Shown here: positions 1 through 10,810 of the stretch, in pieces
Layout of the letters: each line of letters begins with the position of its first letter
Position numbering within the stretch: position 1 is the stretch's first letter
NCBI GenBank assembly: GCA_039707655.1
Contig: CM077667.1
Span: forward strand, 58,867,628-58,931,627
Reading direction: 5' to 3'
Source of the DNA: Elymus sibiricus
Lineage: Eukaryota > Streptophyta > Magnoliopsida > Poales > Poaceae
Length of the DNA stretch: 64,000 nt
Translations under genes and position numbers: made by a program
The notes under the pieces: model-generated
What the model saw: only the letters and a program-made list of their open reading frames with translations
Told to the model about the DNA's origin: nothing
Database searches by the model: none

Positions 1-80
1 GGACTAAAGGGAGGACCTTTAGTCCCGGTTAGTCCTGGTTGGAGCCACCAACCGGGACTAAAGGTCCTGGGGTATTTAAC
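1..80. repeat. CACTA left subterminal repeats
   Basis: Inverted copies of the ACCGGGACTAAAGG / CCTTTAGTCCCGGTT motif, including a near-palindrome around 24-62. The same motif recurs at the right end of the element. Such repeats are where CACTA accessory proteins bind in the well-studied members. Confidence 0.8.
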
Positions 81-241
81 CCCTCCTTCTTCCTCCCCAA
101 ATCACTCCGTCTTCACGCCCGCTCGACGATGCCGCCTGGCTGCCCCGCGCACGCCCTCTACGTCTCCGTCTGGCCGCTCTGCTCACAAGTGCCGCCCGAG
201 CCCGCGTCGGCGCCGCCACGCTGCCCACCGCCGCCGTGTCC

Positions 242-432
242 TCCTCGGTCCCTGAGCCCGTGCCCGCGCCCTCGACGTCGCCGTCTCCGGCCGGTGAGCC
301 TCTCCTCCTCCGTCCCCGAGCCCATGCCGGCGCCGCTCCTCCCCGCCTTCGGCGTCCTCCTCCGTCCCCGAGCCCGCGCCCGCGCCCTCGACGTCGCCGT
401 CTCCGGCCGGTGAGCCTCTCCTCCTCCGTCCC
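242..432. repeat. GC-rich direct repeat, 116-bp spacing
   Basis: A block beginning CTCGACGTCGCCGTCTCCGG occurs at 271 and again at 387, with over 40 identical following bases. Both copies contain CCGGTGAGCC, which resembles a splice donor, so this could be a duplicated 5' untranslated exon of the CACTA gene. Confidence 0.6.
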
Positions 433-559
433 CGTCTCCTACAAATTTTTTTGCAAGATTTTATATATATGTTGTAGTTTGTGCAATAAACACGTGTTAA
501 TTTTTCTGCAAGTAAAGGATGATAACATCACGCCTTGTTCAAAATCCAAGTTCAAAAAA

Positions 560-830
560 AATTGTACATGAACATTTTAGAATTGTACATGGGAAAAAAA
601 ATTGTACATGAACATTTTAGAATTGTACATGAACATCACGCTTCTATGAGTTTTTGTTGCGACATGTTCAAACTTAGGATAATTTCAAACATGTTCAAAC
701 TTAGGATAATTTCAAACTTAGGATAATTTCAAACATGTTCAAACTTAGGATAGTTTCAGACCCGCAAATCTGACTATTTCAAACTTAGGATAATTTCAAA
801 CATGTTCAAACTAAGAAATGCTTCAGTGGT
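560..830. repeat. AT-rich minisatellites in CACTA 5' region
   Basis: Two families: a unit of about 41 bp built on TTGTACATGAACATTTTAG (560-640), and a 25-27-bp unit built on CATGTTCAAACTTAGGATAA repeated about five times with small deletions (663-820). The stretch has no coding potential and is probably an intron or leader of the element. Confidence 0.65.
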
Positions 831-869
831 TACTGATTAAGTTCTAGCAGTCATTCTAATTATAAAATC

Positions 870-1295
870 ATGCAATTGTTTATAAGTTCTCGACATCGAC
901 ACTGCCCATCCCGCATCCTCATCGTCGACAACCACCTGCTTGAGAGGCGCCATGTCCGGGACTGGGCTCCGTCGGGATGGCACTGGGAGGTGCTGCCTTC
1001 CGGGGCGCGGAGCTTGGTGAGGAATCAAGGTCCCGTCGTCGACCCGGAGGTTATTTGGTGGCGGTGGCGTGGACCACTTTTGGTGCAGAGGGAGCTAGCC
1101 CCCGCGGAGGTGGTACGTCGCCGTGTCAGGGAGGAGGACGAGCACGTCCGACGCTACATGGCTGCGTTGGACGCCAGGTTATCCAATACCTGGCAGGTTC
1201 TTCAGGGATCACACCCGAGCTATGATCCTATCATAGTTCCTTATCTTTGGGTGTCCACCGCCTGCGCCGCGAGATGTCAACTAGATCTGTATTAG
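870..1295 (+). CDS. Possible upstream CACTA exon, hypothetical
   Basis: An open stretch of up to 141 codons, charged in its second half (RRRVREEDEHVRRY around residues 85-98), ending at a stop near 1293. It lies inside the CACTA element on the same strand as the Ptta/Ulp1 gene and 220 bp before that gene's first clear exon. I do not recognise a domain. It could be a separate small ORF or the remnant of an upstream exon; no splice sites are obvious. The start at 870 is only the first available codon. Confidence 0.3.
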   Translation: MQLFISSRHRHCPSRILIVDNHLLERRHVRDWAPSGWHWEVLPSGARSLVRNQGPVVDPEVIWWRWRGPLLVQRELAPAEVVRRRVREEDEHVRRYMAALDARLSNTWQVLQGSHPSYDPIIVPYLWVSTACAARCQLDLY

Positions 1296-1415
1296 TGATA
1301 TTATATTCGAGATGTATTAGTGATAATATTCGATGATGTAATAGTTATATTATATAATAATATTCGAGATGTATTAGTGATACTATTCGATGATGTATTA
1401 GTGATATTATAAGAT
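1287..1415. repeat. AT-rich minisatellite (TATTCGA / GATGTATTAGTGATA)
   Basis: Four or so imperfect copies of a 30-45-bp unit containing GATGTATTAGTGATA and ATTCGA, in an AT-rich stretch between the two open regions of the CACTA element. Confidence 0.6.
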
Positions 1416-1512
1416 CATATTGTTGCATTGCCTTGTATTGATTTGCATATCTCCGGTTTTGCTTATTGAATGCATTCTAATTGTTTTATATTTGTTCTGG
1501 ATTAGTTAAGCT

Positions 1513-2886
1513 ATGGACGGTAGAGACAGAGACCGTGATCAAGAGAATGCCATGTACAACTTGATACGCTCCGGAAACGAAGAGAATGAAGAAGTAGATG
1601 ATGGCTCACAATACCTTAACCCATCCGGTGAGGGAATTGAGGAAGAACAACCAAGAGACGAAGGGGAACAAACTGACAATGATGGCGAAGAAATTTTTCT
1701 CCATCATCAGAAGTCCGGCGAGGTATTAATTTGCCCTCTGATGATCATCAGAAGTATTGATTGATTTGTATATATTAACGAATCTTTCTTCTTTTAGCCC
1801 TCCGAATCGAGCAAATCTTCTACAAGGGTTAAATGTGGCCCGACAAAAAAGTTGAAACAAGGCATAAAGTACAACATCGATCAAATCAGAGCAGATGGCG
1901 AACCGATTGCTCCTAAAATTAATGCAGACAAATTTATACGTCAATGCGGAATTATCGTTAGGGACCAAATCCCGATCACCGCTCAAGAATGGAATCAGCC
2001 AAAAGATCGCGGAGTTCCTTTTGTCAGCCAAAGAGCAAAAGATCTGCTTTGGGAGGAGCTCATGAAACATTTCACCCTACCAGAGGGTCTCACAGATCTC
2101 CAACGGGAGAAAGTCAAGAAGTGTGCTCTTAAGAAGATGGCCACACAATTCCAGACTTGGAAGAAAATATTATGGACCAATTACGTGAAAGGAGGAAAGA
2201 AGACTCTAGAATTCAAAGGAGAATATACGAAGTTAAAAGATGACTGGGACAAATTTGTGCAGTTCAAGGAATCAGAAGGAGCTAAGGAACGGTCGAGAGT
2301 AAACAAGATAAATGCCGAGAAAAAAATGTGGCACCATCATCTGGGGCCAGGTGGCTACAAGTATGGGTTGCCTTTGTGGGAAGAATCCGAGAGGAACATG
2401 AAGGCTGCAGGGGTCACTCCAGAAACAGAGAATTGGCCCGACAGGTGCAGGACTTGGTTTTATGCACATGGGGGAAAGTTGGACCCAAAGACAGGGAAGG
2501 TTCTTGAACAGGCAAGTCTTAAAGAAGCCACGAACGAGTTACTTAAAGCAATAGAAGAAGCTCGAATGGGTCTGTACCAGCCCGAGAGAGAGAACGACGA
2601 GCTTACACTCGCCCTCAAGAATCCTGAACACCCGGGACGAACACGAGGCAAAGGCCTTGTTCCGTGGCTTCTGGGGTTTGCAGATTGGAACGACAGTTAC
2701 AGAAGCCGTGAGAGAAAGAAGAAGCATGAAGTAGACCGGATTCAAATGGCAGCAGGAGCAAATCAACAAACTTTGCCAGCAAGGCGCGTCTCAATAGCAG
2801 GAGCATCCAGATGCAGCATTGGATGGTACCATTCCATCATCTATGCCGAAAAGCATCGTGGGTTCCATGGGGGTCCCGGCCGATGA
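1513..2886 (+). CDS. CACTA protein, N-terminal part with plant transposase (Ptta/En/Spm) domain
   Basis: First clear exon 1513-1722 (ATG at 1513, acidic, ends GAG|GTATT), intron 1723-1797 ending TTTTAG, then a long exon from 1798 in the same frame. The protein has the Lys/Trp-rich layout of the Transposase_24 (Ptta/En/Spm) family: a region with FxTWKKILWTNYV near 2150-2190, KDDWDKFVQFK near 2240, and the GGYKYGLPLW segment near 2350-2380. Members are DNA-binding accessory proteins of CACTA transposons. The frame is lost about 2790-2880; the continuing homologous-looking sequence (DDALLARYPVDDI) is in the next frame from about 2819, so the gene is damaged in its middle. It is one gene with the Ulp1 part downstream. 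Confidence 0.75.
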
Positions 2887-3367
2887 TGCACTGCTGGCTC
2901 GCTACCCCGTGGATGATATCCTAGAGTCGACAATATGTGAGCTACACGTGAAACTGAAGAACATATCCATGAAGGTGGCGAACGGCTTTGCTTTACCGAG
3001 TGTACCTGAAGCGAGACGGAGCGCAGGGCGAGTCCTCCAAGTCCACCGCGTCAGCAGACTCCAACCCACCTCGAGACGGAGCGCAGGGCGAGTCCGCCAT
3101 ATCGATCTCCACCACGTCAGCATAGTCCATCCCACCCCGAGACGGAGCCTAGCGCGAGTCCGCGATATCGATATCCGCCGTCTCCAAAGCGGAAGAGAGC
3201 ACAAAAGAAGAAACCCGAGCCTCCTGTCAAAAAGAAGTTAGCTTATGAGATGACTGAAGAGGAAATCAAAGAACAAACGGCTAAGGAATTGCAGGCCCAT
3301 TTTGGACCGAAACCGCCCCCGCCGCCAAAGGAGAAAATACCTGAGGAAGTCGTACAACACTTTTTGA

Positions 3368-4960
3368 ATGCAGCTAAACCGACCGAGAAAAGGCCGCTAT
3401 CAGACTATGAACGCTCTATTAGCAAGTCCTATCATAAACAAAAAAAAACAGAAGTCAAGCGGTAGTAGTAAATGCCGGAAAACTGTTCCACAGCTCGGAG
3501 AACAGGCAGTGCAATTGATCATCCCGCTCAAGGTGAGTACCGGTAAGGTGGTAATAACCGACGCTGATAGAGAGAATGCTAGACAGCTCGGTATCACTAT
3601 TGAACAACTCCTAGAGATCGAGGAATTCCCACCGACGGATCCAAAGGAACTAGAATGGGCATATGTCCCCGGGAACCCTCTCGTGAGTCCTGAAGATGAG
3701 AAGCTTCTATCAACGAAAATGTACAACTTGCATGAGTGGTACATGAGAGAAGTAAAGAGCGGGCGACAGAGCCTCATGGTGAAAGTCAAGCGAGAGCATT
3801 ACATCCATGAAAATGATTTGTGGATTGAAAATGAAGAATTCTTCCAGTTATTCAATCAAAAAGCACTCGACAAATCTATCGTTAGTTGCTACTGTCTGTA
3901 AGTGATTTCTTTCTGTAATTTGATTAAGTCTCTAGCTCAGCTCGTTCATTGCCTGTAATTATCCTCACTATATTCTTTTGTGTGGTATTGTGCAGAATGA
4001 AGATTTTTGAATTGGAGAGAAATGGAGTCTATGGCATTGGGTTCATTGACCCAAATACCGTTAATGAAAAGGTGTTAACTACTTACCCTAAAGACACGGA
4101 GAAAATGTTGCTAAGGTTTTTGAAGGCCCTAAATACCAAACCAGAAATACTTTTACCTTACAACTTCAAGTGAGTGTTACTTTTACCTTACTTTTACCTT
4201 ATATATATATATACTCAATGTTAAGTGTAGTTGATGAGTTATGCATGCCCGCTTATACAAATCGTGTCCGCAGCTACCACTGGATCCTGCTAATCATTAG
4301 AATTGACGATGGAACTGTTGAAGTACTGGACTCACTAAGTAAAGACCCTGAAGAATACAGAAGCCTGCATTCGATGCTCGACAGGTAATTTCAATCATTT
4401 ACGCACTATGTCGGCCTTTTTAGTTCTTTTCCTGATATCAAGTAATTAGTAACTCCTTTATTCATTTTCTTTGCCAGGCAGGATTTGGAAAAAGTTCACC
4501 AAAGATGTTAGAGGTGAATGGAAAGAGGAGCTGAAATGGCGAAGGTCCAAGGTATTTAAGTAGTACTAGCTACGTCCGCGCATCTCTTTAAGTATAGTTT
4601 CAATACCATTATCATGCTTGATTATTGTCTGATTGAATTATATTCTCATAAAGTGCATGAGGCAGGAACAAGGGACTAGTTTATGTGCATATTACGTTTG
4701 CGAGAACATTCGCATTATGACCGAAAAGATCAGAACTACAAGAGATCCTTGGGTACGTAAACACCATTCACATTTTTTTTATCATGATGTAATATATATA
4801 CAGACAACTAACATGTTCATTTTGATCTCCTTCTTTAAAGATGCACGAGATGCGGGATAAGCTCCTACCAAAGGACCGCATACGAGCAATTCAAGAGGAA
4901 ATTGCGGGTTTTTTGCTTGAGCAGGTCATATCTCCCAACGGAGAATACCATTACACCTAA
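3368..4960 (+). CDS. CACTA protein, C-terminal Ulp1-like (C48) cysteine protease domain, six exons
   Basis: Exons by canonical borders: to 3897, 3996-4169, 4274-4384, 4482-4551, 4654-4752, 4841-4960 (TAA at 4958). Joined they stay in frame. The catalytic triad of the C48 fold is visible: His in NYHWILLI (from 4274), Asp in VEVLDSL (about 4317-4340), a Gln in RQEQG and Cys in TSLCAYYVCE (about 4660-4700). Ulp1-type proteases cleave SUMO-like conjugates; transposon copies are widespread in grass CACTA and Mutator-like elements, with unknown role. Upstream, 3250-3465 encodes a Lys/Pro-rich linker (EEIKEQTAKELQAHF) in a different frame; the shift sits at the A-run near 3440. This half is well preserved compared with the middle of the gene. 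Confidence 0.75.
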
Positions 4961-5215
4961 TGCCTGCATGTAATGATTTGCAAATTGTAGGAGAAATTGT
5001 ATATACCAAATTGTACATATGTGTATATGCATGGTCGTACGAAAAGTTCTATGTATATGATTGGTTCTACGAGATATTCTATTATATATGCATAACGTGT
5101 ACAGTATGTAGCAGCGTAAAATATGTTTGAAATGAAAAAGAATTAAACCAAATACACAAAATTAAAAGGAAAAATAAACAATAAAATCTAAACCCATAAA
5201 CCCCAAAGCCCCTAA
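4961..5215. other. CACTA 3' untranslated region, no gene
   Basis: AT-rich sequence between the stop codon of the Ulp1 exon and the right subterminal repeats. I see no further open frame. Confidence 0.6.
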
Positions 5216-5426
5216 ATCTTTAGTCCCGGTTGGTGTTACCAACCGGGACTAAAGGTTCCCATCCCCTGGCGCCCGCTACCGACCACGTGGCAGGGGTTTA
5301 GTCCCGGTTCGTAGCCAACCGGGACTAAAGGCTTGGACCCTTTTGTCCCTATACATTAGTCCCGGTTGGGGAACCAGGACTAAAGGCCCTTCCCAACCGG
5401 GACTAATGGCCTGTTTTCTACTAGTG
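5216..5426. repeat. CACTA right subterminal repeats and terminal inverted repeat
   Basis: At least three pairs of inverted TTTAGTCCCGGTT / AACCGGGACTAAAG motifs (about 5218-5254, 5295-5330, 5355-5408) end in a terminus whose reverse complement is CACTAGTAGAAAACAGG. Bases after 5426 (ggg) would be the 3-bp TSD; the left copy cannot be seen. Confidence 0.85.
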
Positions 5427-6700
5427 GGGGTTCGAGCTGAACGTGATGAGCGCGCATGACAAGACTAGCTGGCGGTGCATTGTGCCAATGTTATGTGTGT
5501 ACATTGTTGAGTGGCACTTGCGACAGTGCGTGGACGTGCAATTTGGTATGTTCCAACATACCCCACCGGGCTTGCCCAACGAAACCGGTGGCCACGACCT
5601 CCACTTGTGAGTGCATTGTTCCTTCCTACCGTGTTTTCGTTTCATTTGACATCCTTATGATGTTTTCGTTGCTTATGCCTAAGGAGAGGGGCATAAAGCT
5701 CGTGTGACGGAGTGGAACCATCAGAGATATCACAAAGATGGGGAGAAAAAACTGCTTGACTGGGGTGAGTACGACCAACACATGAAGTGGTACGACAATG
5801 GCGTGAAGCACCTTCTTTGCCTTAGGCCCCAATGGACGACAGAAGATATCGCGGAGCTGGAGGAGGATGACTCCGAGGATGAGGTCTACCGTGAGGGCGT
5901 CAGAGAACTGAGTGGATTTAGGGAGTATGCACCCCTGATGAACAGAGTGGCAAGTTGTGTTCGTCTGTTTTTAACCAGCGATTGGATGTAATCTATTTTA
6001 TTCGTCATTGTGACCCACTTATTCCTTTGCAGTCCTCGGAGCTGAACAAATGCATTTTTGATGGCTCGGATGCGTTAGGTGGTGTCCCCGAAACCCGAGA
6101 TTCTGAGAACAAGTCGAGGAAAACGGCGAAGATAACATAGAGCCTCCTAGACTTACCTTATGTTCGAGTGACCTAAAATTGGATCCATGCCATGTTATGT
6201 TCTTGTTCATTTGTAATCATAAATTTGATCCGTATTATGTTCTTCTTTCATTCTTATTGCAGAAGTTCGTGAAGCGTTGTCGCAAGCTGGTGGGCCTGCT
6301 TGGGTGCGCTAGCTCTGCTGAAGCTCATGTTCCTGCAGGCCCGATGCGTACCCTCGCTTCATCGAGCCATGCTGCCTCGTCGTCTAGGTTGGTTGAGGAG
6401 GACGAGGAGGAGGATGATGAGGAAGAAGATGAAGAGGAAGAAGACGACGAGGAGCGAGCAGAAGAAGAACACGAGGAAGAAGAGGAACTGGGTGATGATG
6501 ATGAGGAGGAGTACGACGACGATGACGGACCTCCACCAACTCAGACAACCCAGCTTGAGAAGAGAAAGGTGCCGAAGAAGGATTGGCAGAGTCCATCCCA
6601 GTTTCAGAAACCGCGTCCTCGTCAGCGCAAGAAGAAGGTTGATGAGACTCGTTCAAAGAACAATGAGGACCGTACCTCCAAGAGGGGAAGGAGCATGTGA
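5427..6700 (+). pseudogene. Plant mobile domain (PMD, aminotransferase-like) gene fragment with acidic C-terminus
   Basis: The sequence starts directly at the CACTA end in an open frame (5431-5607) carrying the PMD hallmark SWRCIVPMLC..IVEWH followed by a QFGMFQ segment; the 5' half of the gene is missing. A second segment (about 5684-5949) continues with WNHQRYH and an acidic linker, a third 6033-6131, and a last exon 6263-6700 starts KFVKRCRK, includes a long Glu/Asp run (about 6393-6530) and ends in a basic tail (RPRQRKKK). PMD proteins (MAIN/MAIL type) act in silencing or genome stability in Arabidopsis; many grass copies are transposon-linked. Oddities: a GC rather than GT at 5950, AT where a GT donor would be needed at 6132, and the first two segments do not join in frame. 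Probably a dead gene cut by the CACTA insertion. Confidence 0.6.
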
Positions 6701-6960
6701 AGTTGCTGCCGTTGAACTTCTCGCTTAGTTAACTATTTATGTTGACTTTGTCGAACTATTTGCTATTTGCTATGTGGAACCGTTTGCAACTATTTGCTAT
6801 GTGTGATATGTTTATTAGTTGAACTATTATTTATATCGAGGTGTGATACATGTTATATTGTGTGAGATCTGCATATTTTATGTTTTTAAGTCTATAATAT
6901 TGCTGTGGCAAAATTTATGAAAAGAAACATACGAGTTATGTCCAAAAATTGCATCATGAG
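6701..6960. other. No gene seen
   Basis: AT-rich sequence with short echoes of CTATTTGCTATGTG (6755-6810), downstream of the PMD remnant. Confidence 0.5.
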
Positions 6961-7240
6961 CACACCCTACCGTCAAGGATCCTCGCAGTAGGGTGTGTAA
7001 CCCTACCATAAATTTTCGGCGATTCCAGGTTCCAGTACGCAGAACTGGAAAAAGCCACCCTACCGCCGGAGTCCTTGACGGCAGGTTCTTACATCCTACC
7101 GCCATAGACCCTAGCGGTAGGGCATACACCACGTCAGACTTGAGCCGTCAGTTGACGGTTGCTGCCATTCAACCTACCGCTAGGGACCCTGGCGGTAGGC
7201 TATGTAACCCTACCGCCGAGCTCCCTGGCGGTAGGAAAAT
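6961..7240. repeat. Cluster of short palindromes CCTACCGCC...GGCGGTAGG
   Basis: Five imperfect inverted repeats, each about 25-35 bp, with arms of CCCTACCG / CGGTAGGG type (near 6964-6995, 7059-7087, 7097-7121, 7171-7200, 7207-7235). This looks like the subterminal repeat region of a DNA transposon, but no terminus or transposase is seen. Confidence 0.55.
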
Positions 7241-7870
7241 GATGAAATCTCAAAAAACTTCCAGACAGGGGTCATATCTCGCTAAACTAGGGCAAAAGGG
7301 TCGAAACATGAAATTTTGTGAGGGAGGGAGGGAGGGAGGGAGAGATTGGGTTGACCGTAAAAGCTCCATACGCTCCATATATATAGAGAAAATGAATGAT
7401 AGTGTATCACTCGTGTCCAGGCAGTCCGTCATGTGGATCCGACCCACCTCAGACCACTTTCTCCTTTTTTTTATATCCATGTGTCAATTTCATATTTTAG
7501 GAAAAATAGTTGTGTACATGGACAAATGTGGGTTCAAAACAGACACGTCCAAACACTGTGCACACGCCGCACAAACATACATGGGGTCAAATTAGCACAG
7601 TCCGGTTGAAGATACTCTAAGTAAAGGCCATATGGATGGTGCAAGCATCTAGGTTCCCAAGTAAATTAGGGGAAGAAAAAGTTTCCAGGAAGGGGTGGAG
7701 CTAGCATTAGGTTACACCTAGGGCTAAGCTAGCTTGTGCGATGCATTCTAACAATATTTTATACTTATGCTTATGTGGCATTTTGCTTAGGTGGTTTGTA
7801 AATATGCTCTTTGGCAAATATAATAAATATGAAGAAAAAAATAGGGAGAAGGTAAAAGATTTACTAGTCT
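7241..7870. other. No gene; (GAGG)n simple repeat at 7320-7341
   Basis: A short purine run AGGGAGGGAGGGAGGG lies at 7321-7341. The rest shows no coding or repeat structure I can support. Confidence 0.5.
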
Positions 7871-8640
7871 AAGGGCATCTTCGACACCGTCCAATGCCGT
7901 CAATCAAATCGGACACCCCAAACGTCCACGGACACGTTTGCACATTAAACCAAACTCCTTGGACTTCATCAAGCTTTCTCTACTCGAGCTTGAACTTCTT
8001 CATCGGCGCATGTTGTTCACCAAGATGGGCTCCTCCTTGAGCTTCATCCAACAATGTGTCAAAGTGAAGGGATTGCCACCCATCCTTCGGTACATCGAGA
8101 CATCGCGTGTAGGCTATACAATGATGTGATCATCAAGTTGCAGCATTGAGTGAATCCAAGAATTGACCAACACGTAGTGCAACAAGAAGATAAACTTTCA
8201 ATCTTCATGATTGACGCTTCCGTTGGACAAAACCATTCCACTTGTGCAATCACACTGCAATACTTCATAACGGCGTTTGAAATGGTATACCATCGATGGA
8301 GTTATGACTTTTGTATTTCGATCATGGATCACATTCAAATTGTAGGATGCGTAGTGCTTGTGCTCATGAACCAAGAATGCACTTGTTGACAAAATATCGT
8401 GGCCCTTTCATTCATGCCTACAAACCCTGCATTTGTAGCCAACCACGCATGGCACAACCGTGCATCCTCTCTCACCGAGTAACTCGCCATTGTGCTTGCT
8501 TCATGTTAACCAAGAAAGGAAAAAATAATAATTCTAAATGCATTTGAGGTGTTTAATTTACGATCCGGTTGTACAATGGATTATTTGAGACTTAACCGGT
8601 AACTGTTTGCGGACGCGTCCGTGGGCATTTGAAGGGTCAA
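7871..8640. mobile_element. Possible small non-autonomous element with imperfect inverted ends
   Basis: Left sequence CCAAACGTCCACGGACACGT (about 7917-7936) and right sequence TGCGGACGCGTCCGTGGGCA (about 8609-8628) are imperfect reverse complements. The interior has short open pieces (for example 7938-8129) with no recognised domain. The opening AAGGGCATCTTCGACACCGT resembles the GGGCATCTCCAAC start of common grass MITE-like repeats. TSDs were not found, so the borders are approximate. Confidence 0.3.
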
Positions 8641-8853
8641 ACTTGTCTAAGTGCTCAATTCAGATCTAAATGAAATAAACACCACATGCCAACTTGCCAA
8701 TGTTGCCATCACTTGGCGTGTCCGGTCGTGTACGCCATCAGAGTTTCCGCCGGCCGATCGAAAAAGACACGCGAGGCAGACACGCTCGTCGTCGTCGTTA
8801 AATCCAACAACCATTCACCATCTAGTCCGGTTGATTTGATTTGTAATGTGTGA

Positions 8854-8865
8854 TATATATATATA
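8854..8865 (+). promoter_or_regulatory. TATA box of the NPF/PTR gene
   Basis: TATATATATATAA lies about 95-105 bp before the ATG at 8959 and is the only strong TATA upstream of the gene. Confidence 0.5.
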
Positions 8866-8958
8866 ATGTTCGGTACTATCCAAGCCATCTTCTTCGGATT
8901 CCTCCTCCTTAATTGTAACAAAAGTTGCTACTCTGAGCAGCAAAGAAGTAGAGTAGCA

Positions 8959-10810
8959 ATGGGGGAGGTTGGTGCTACAGACATGATCTACACCCAGGAT
9001 GGCACCGTGGACATCAAGGGCAACCGGGCCGTCAAGAGCAACACCGGCAACTGGCGCGCCTGCCCCTACATCCTCGGTACGTACAAACAAAGGACTCCAT
9101 TGCTGGCCTGCTCTTAAGCTTGAGCCATGGCGCTGATGGATCACCTGATGGGTCGCAGCGAACGAATGTTGCGAGCGGCTGGCGTACTACGGCATGAGCG
9201 CCAACCTGGGCAACTTCATGAAGGACAACATGGGCATGAACAACACCAACGCCGCCAACAGCGTCACCAACTGGGGCGGCACCTGCTACGCCACCACCCT
9301 CATCGGCGCCTTCCTCGCCGACGCTTACCTCGGCCGCTTCTGGACCATCGCCTCCTTCGTCACCATCTACATCATCGGTCTGGGGCTCCTCACGGTTGCG
9401 GCGTCCGTGAAAGCTCTGGTGCCGACGTGCGCGGCCAAGGGCGTGTGCCACCCGACGGCGGGGCAGACGGCCGCGGTATTCGTCGGTCTGTACCTCGTCG
9501 CTCTGGGCACGGGCGGGATCAAGCCCTGCGTGTCCTCGTTCGGGGCCGACCAGTTCGACGAGAACGACGACGGCGAGCGGCGGAGCAAGAGCTCCTTCTT
9601 CAACTGGTTCTACCTGTCCATCAACATCGGCGCGCTGGTGGCGTCGTCCGTGATGGTGTACGTGCAGGAGCACTACGGCTGGGGCTGGGGCTTCGGCATC
9701 CCCGCCGTCGTCATGGCCATCGCCGTCGGCAGCTTCTTCGTCGGCACGCCGCTCTACCGCCACCAGCGCCCCGGCGGCAGCCCGCTCACCCGCATCGCGC
9801 AGGTGCTCGTTGCGGCCACGCGCAAGCTGAGCGTCCCCGTCGACGGATCGGCGCTGTACGAGACCATGGACAAGGAGTCCGGCATCAAGGGGAGCCGCAA
9901 GCTGGAGCACACCGAGCAGTTCAGGTTCCTCGACAAGGCGGCCGTGGAGACGCCGGCGGACACGACGCCATCACCGTGGCGGCTGTGCACGGTGACGCAG
10001 GTGGAGGAGCTCAAGAGCGTGGTGCGGCTGCTGCCCATCTGGGCGAGCGGCATCGTCTTCGCGGCGGTGTACGGGCAGATGAGCACCATGTTCGTGTTCC
10101 AGGGAAACACCCTCGACAAGCGCATGGGCGCGCACTTCTCCATCCCCTCCGCCTCGCTCTCTGTCTTCGACACCATCAGCGTCATCGTCTGGGTGCCCAT
10201 GTACGACCGCCTCCTCGTCCCGGCCGTCCGCTCCGTCACCGGCCACCCCAGCGGCTTCACGCAGCTCCAGCGCATGGGCGTCGGCCTCGTCGTCTCAATC
10301 TTCTCCATGGTCGCCGCCGGCGTGCTCGAGCTCGTCCGCCTCCGCACGGTGGCGCGGCACGGGCTGTACGGGGAGGATGACATCGTGCCCATCTCCATCT
10401 TCTGGCAGGTGCCGCAGTACTTCATCATCGGCGCCGCCGAGGTGTTCGTCTTCGTGGGGCAGCTGGATTTTTTCTATGACCAGGCGCCGGACGCCATGAG
10501 GAGCATGTGCACCGCGCTGTCGCTAACGGCGATAGCGCTGGGGGGCTACGTGAGCACGCTGCTGGTGACAGTGGTGGCGAAGGTGACGACGAGGGGTGGA
10601 AAGGAAGGGTGGATCCCGGCCAAGAACCTCAACGTCGGCCACCTCGACTACTTCTTCTGGCTCATGACTGTGCTCAGCGTCGTCAACTTCGCCATCTACC
10701 TGCCCATCGCCAACTGGTACACCTACAAGAAGACCGCCGGAGCCGGAGACGACCCGGACGCCAACGAACTAGGTGATGATTCACCTGAATCAGAAGACGT
10801 AACAAAATAG
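8959..10810 (+). CDS. NPF8/PTR2-type proton-coupled peptide transporter
   Basis: Two exons, 8959-9076 and 9159-10810, with an 82-bp GT/AG intron (G|GTACGT ... TCGCAG|CG) give 589 codons, the normal length for the family. The ATG at 8959 is chosen because the reading continues through YTQDGTVDIKGN and NWRACPYIL, standard N-terminal landmarks. Residues 42-46 are ECCER, the ExxER motif needed for proton coupling. GTGGIKPCVSSFGADQF (about 156-172) and FNWFYLSINIGAL (about 187-199) are PTR signatures. A charged cytosolic loop follows TM6 (about residues 245-310); 12 membrane helices are expected. Similarity to the plant PTR1/PTR5 group points to di/tripeptide uptake at plasma membrane or tonoplast; substrate is inferred. 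The gene is GC-rich as in many grass genes and appears intact. The C-terminus is acidic. Confidence 0.93.

Larger units (their letters stand above)
1..5426 (+). mobile_element. CACTA (En/Spm) DNA transposon, left end outside window
   Basis: The right terminus is visible: the reverse complement of 5410-5426 reads CACTAGTAGAAAACAGG, a typical grass CACTA end. Both sides carry subterminal repeats of the TTTAGTCCCGGTTGG / CCAACCGGGACTAAAGG type (1-80 and 5216-5410). Since the left subterminal repeats lie at base 1, the left terminus is probably just outside and the element is about 5.5 kb. Inside is one spliced gene with a Ptta/En/Spm domain and a Ulp1-like protease. No TNP2 (TnpD-like) transposase is seen here, so unless it lies further left the element is probably non-autonomous. 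It abuts a truncated PMD gene at 5427. Confidence 0.85.

Noticed and set aside
6393..6656. Minus-strand His/Pro-rich ORF opposite the PMD acidic tail
   Set aside because: Complement of the GAG/GAC repeats coding the Glu/Asp run; low complexity shadow.
9032..9910. 292-codon open frame on minus strand over the NPF gene, and a 417-codon plus frame at 9127-10380
   Set aside because: Both are shadows of the GC-rich NPF coding sequence; their residues are biased to Arg/His/Ala/Gly and no domain is seen, while the NPF frame has all family motifs.
9194..10810. Starting the NPF protein at ATG 9194 (538 residues)
   Set aside because: It would lose the ExxER motif and N-terminal landmarks. The 82-bp GT/AG intron joins 8959-9076 to 9159 in frame and restores them.
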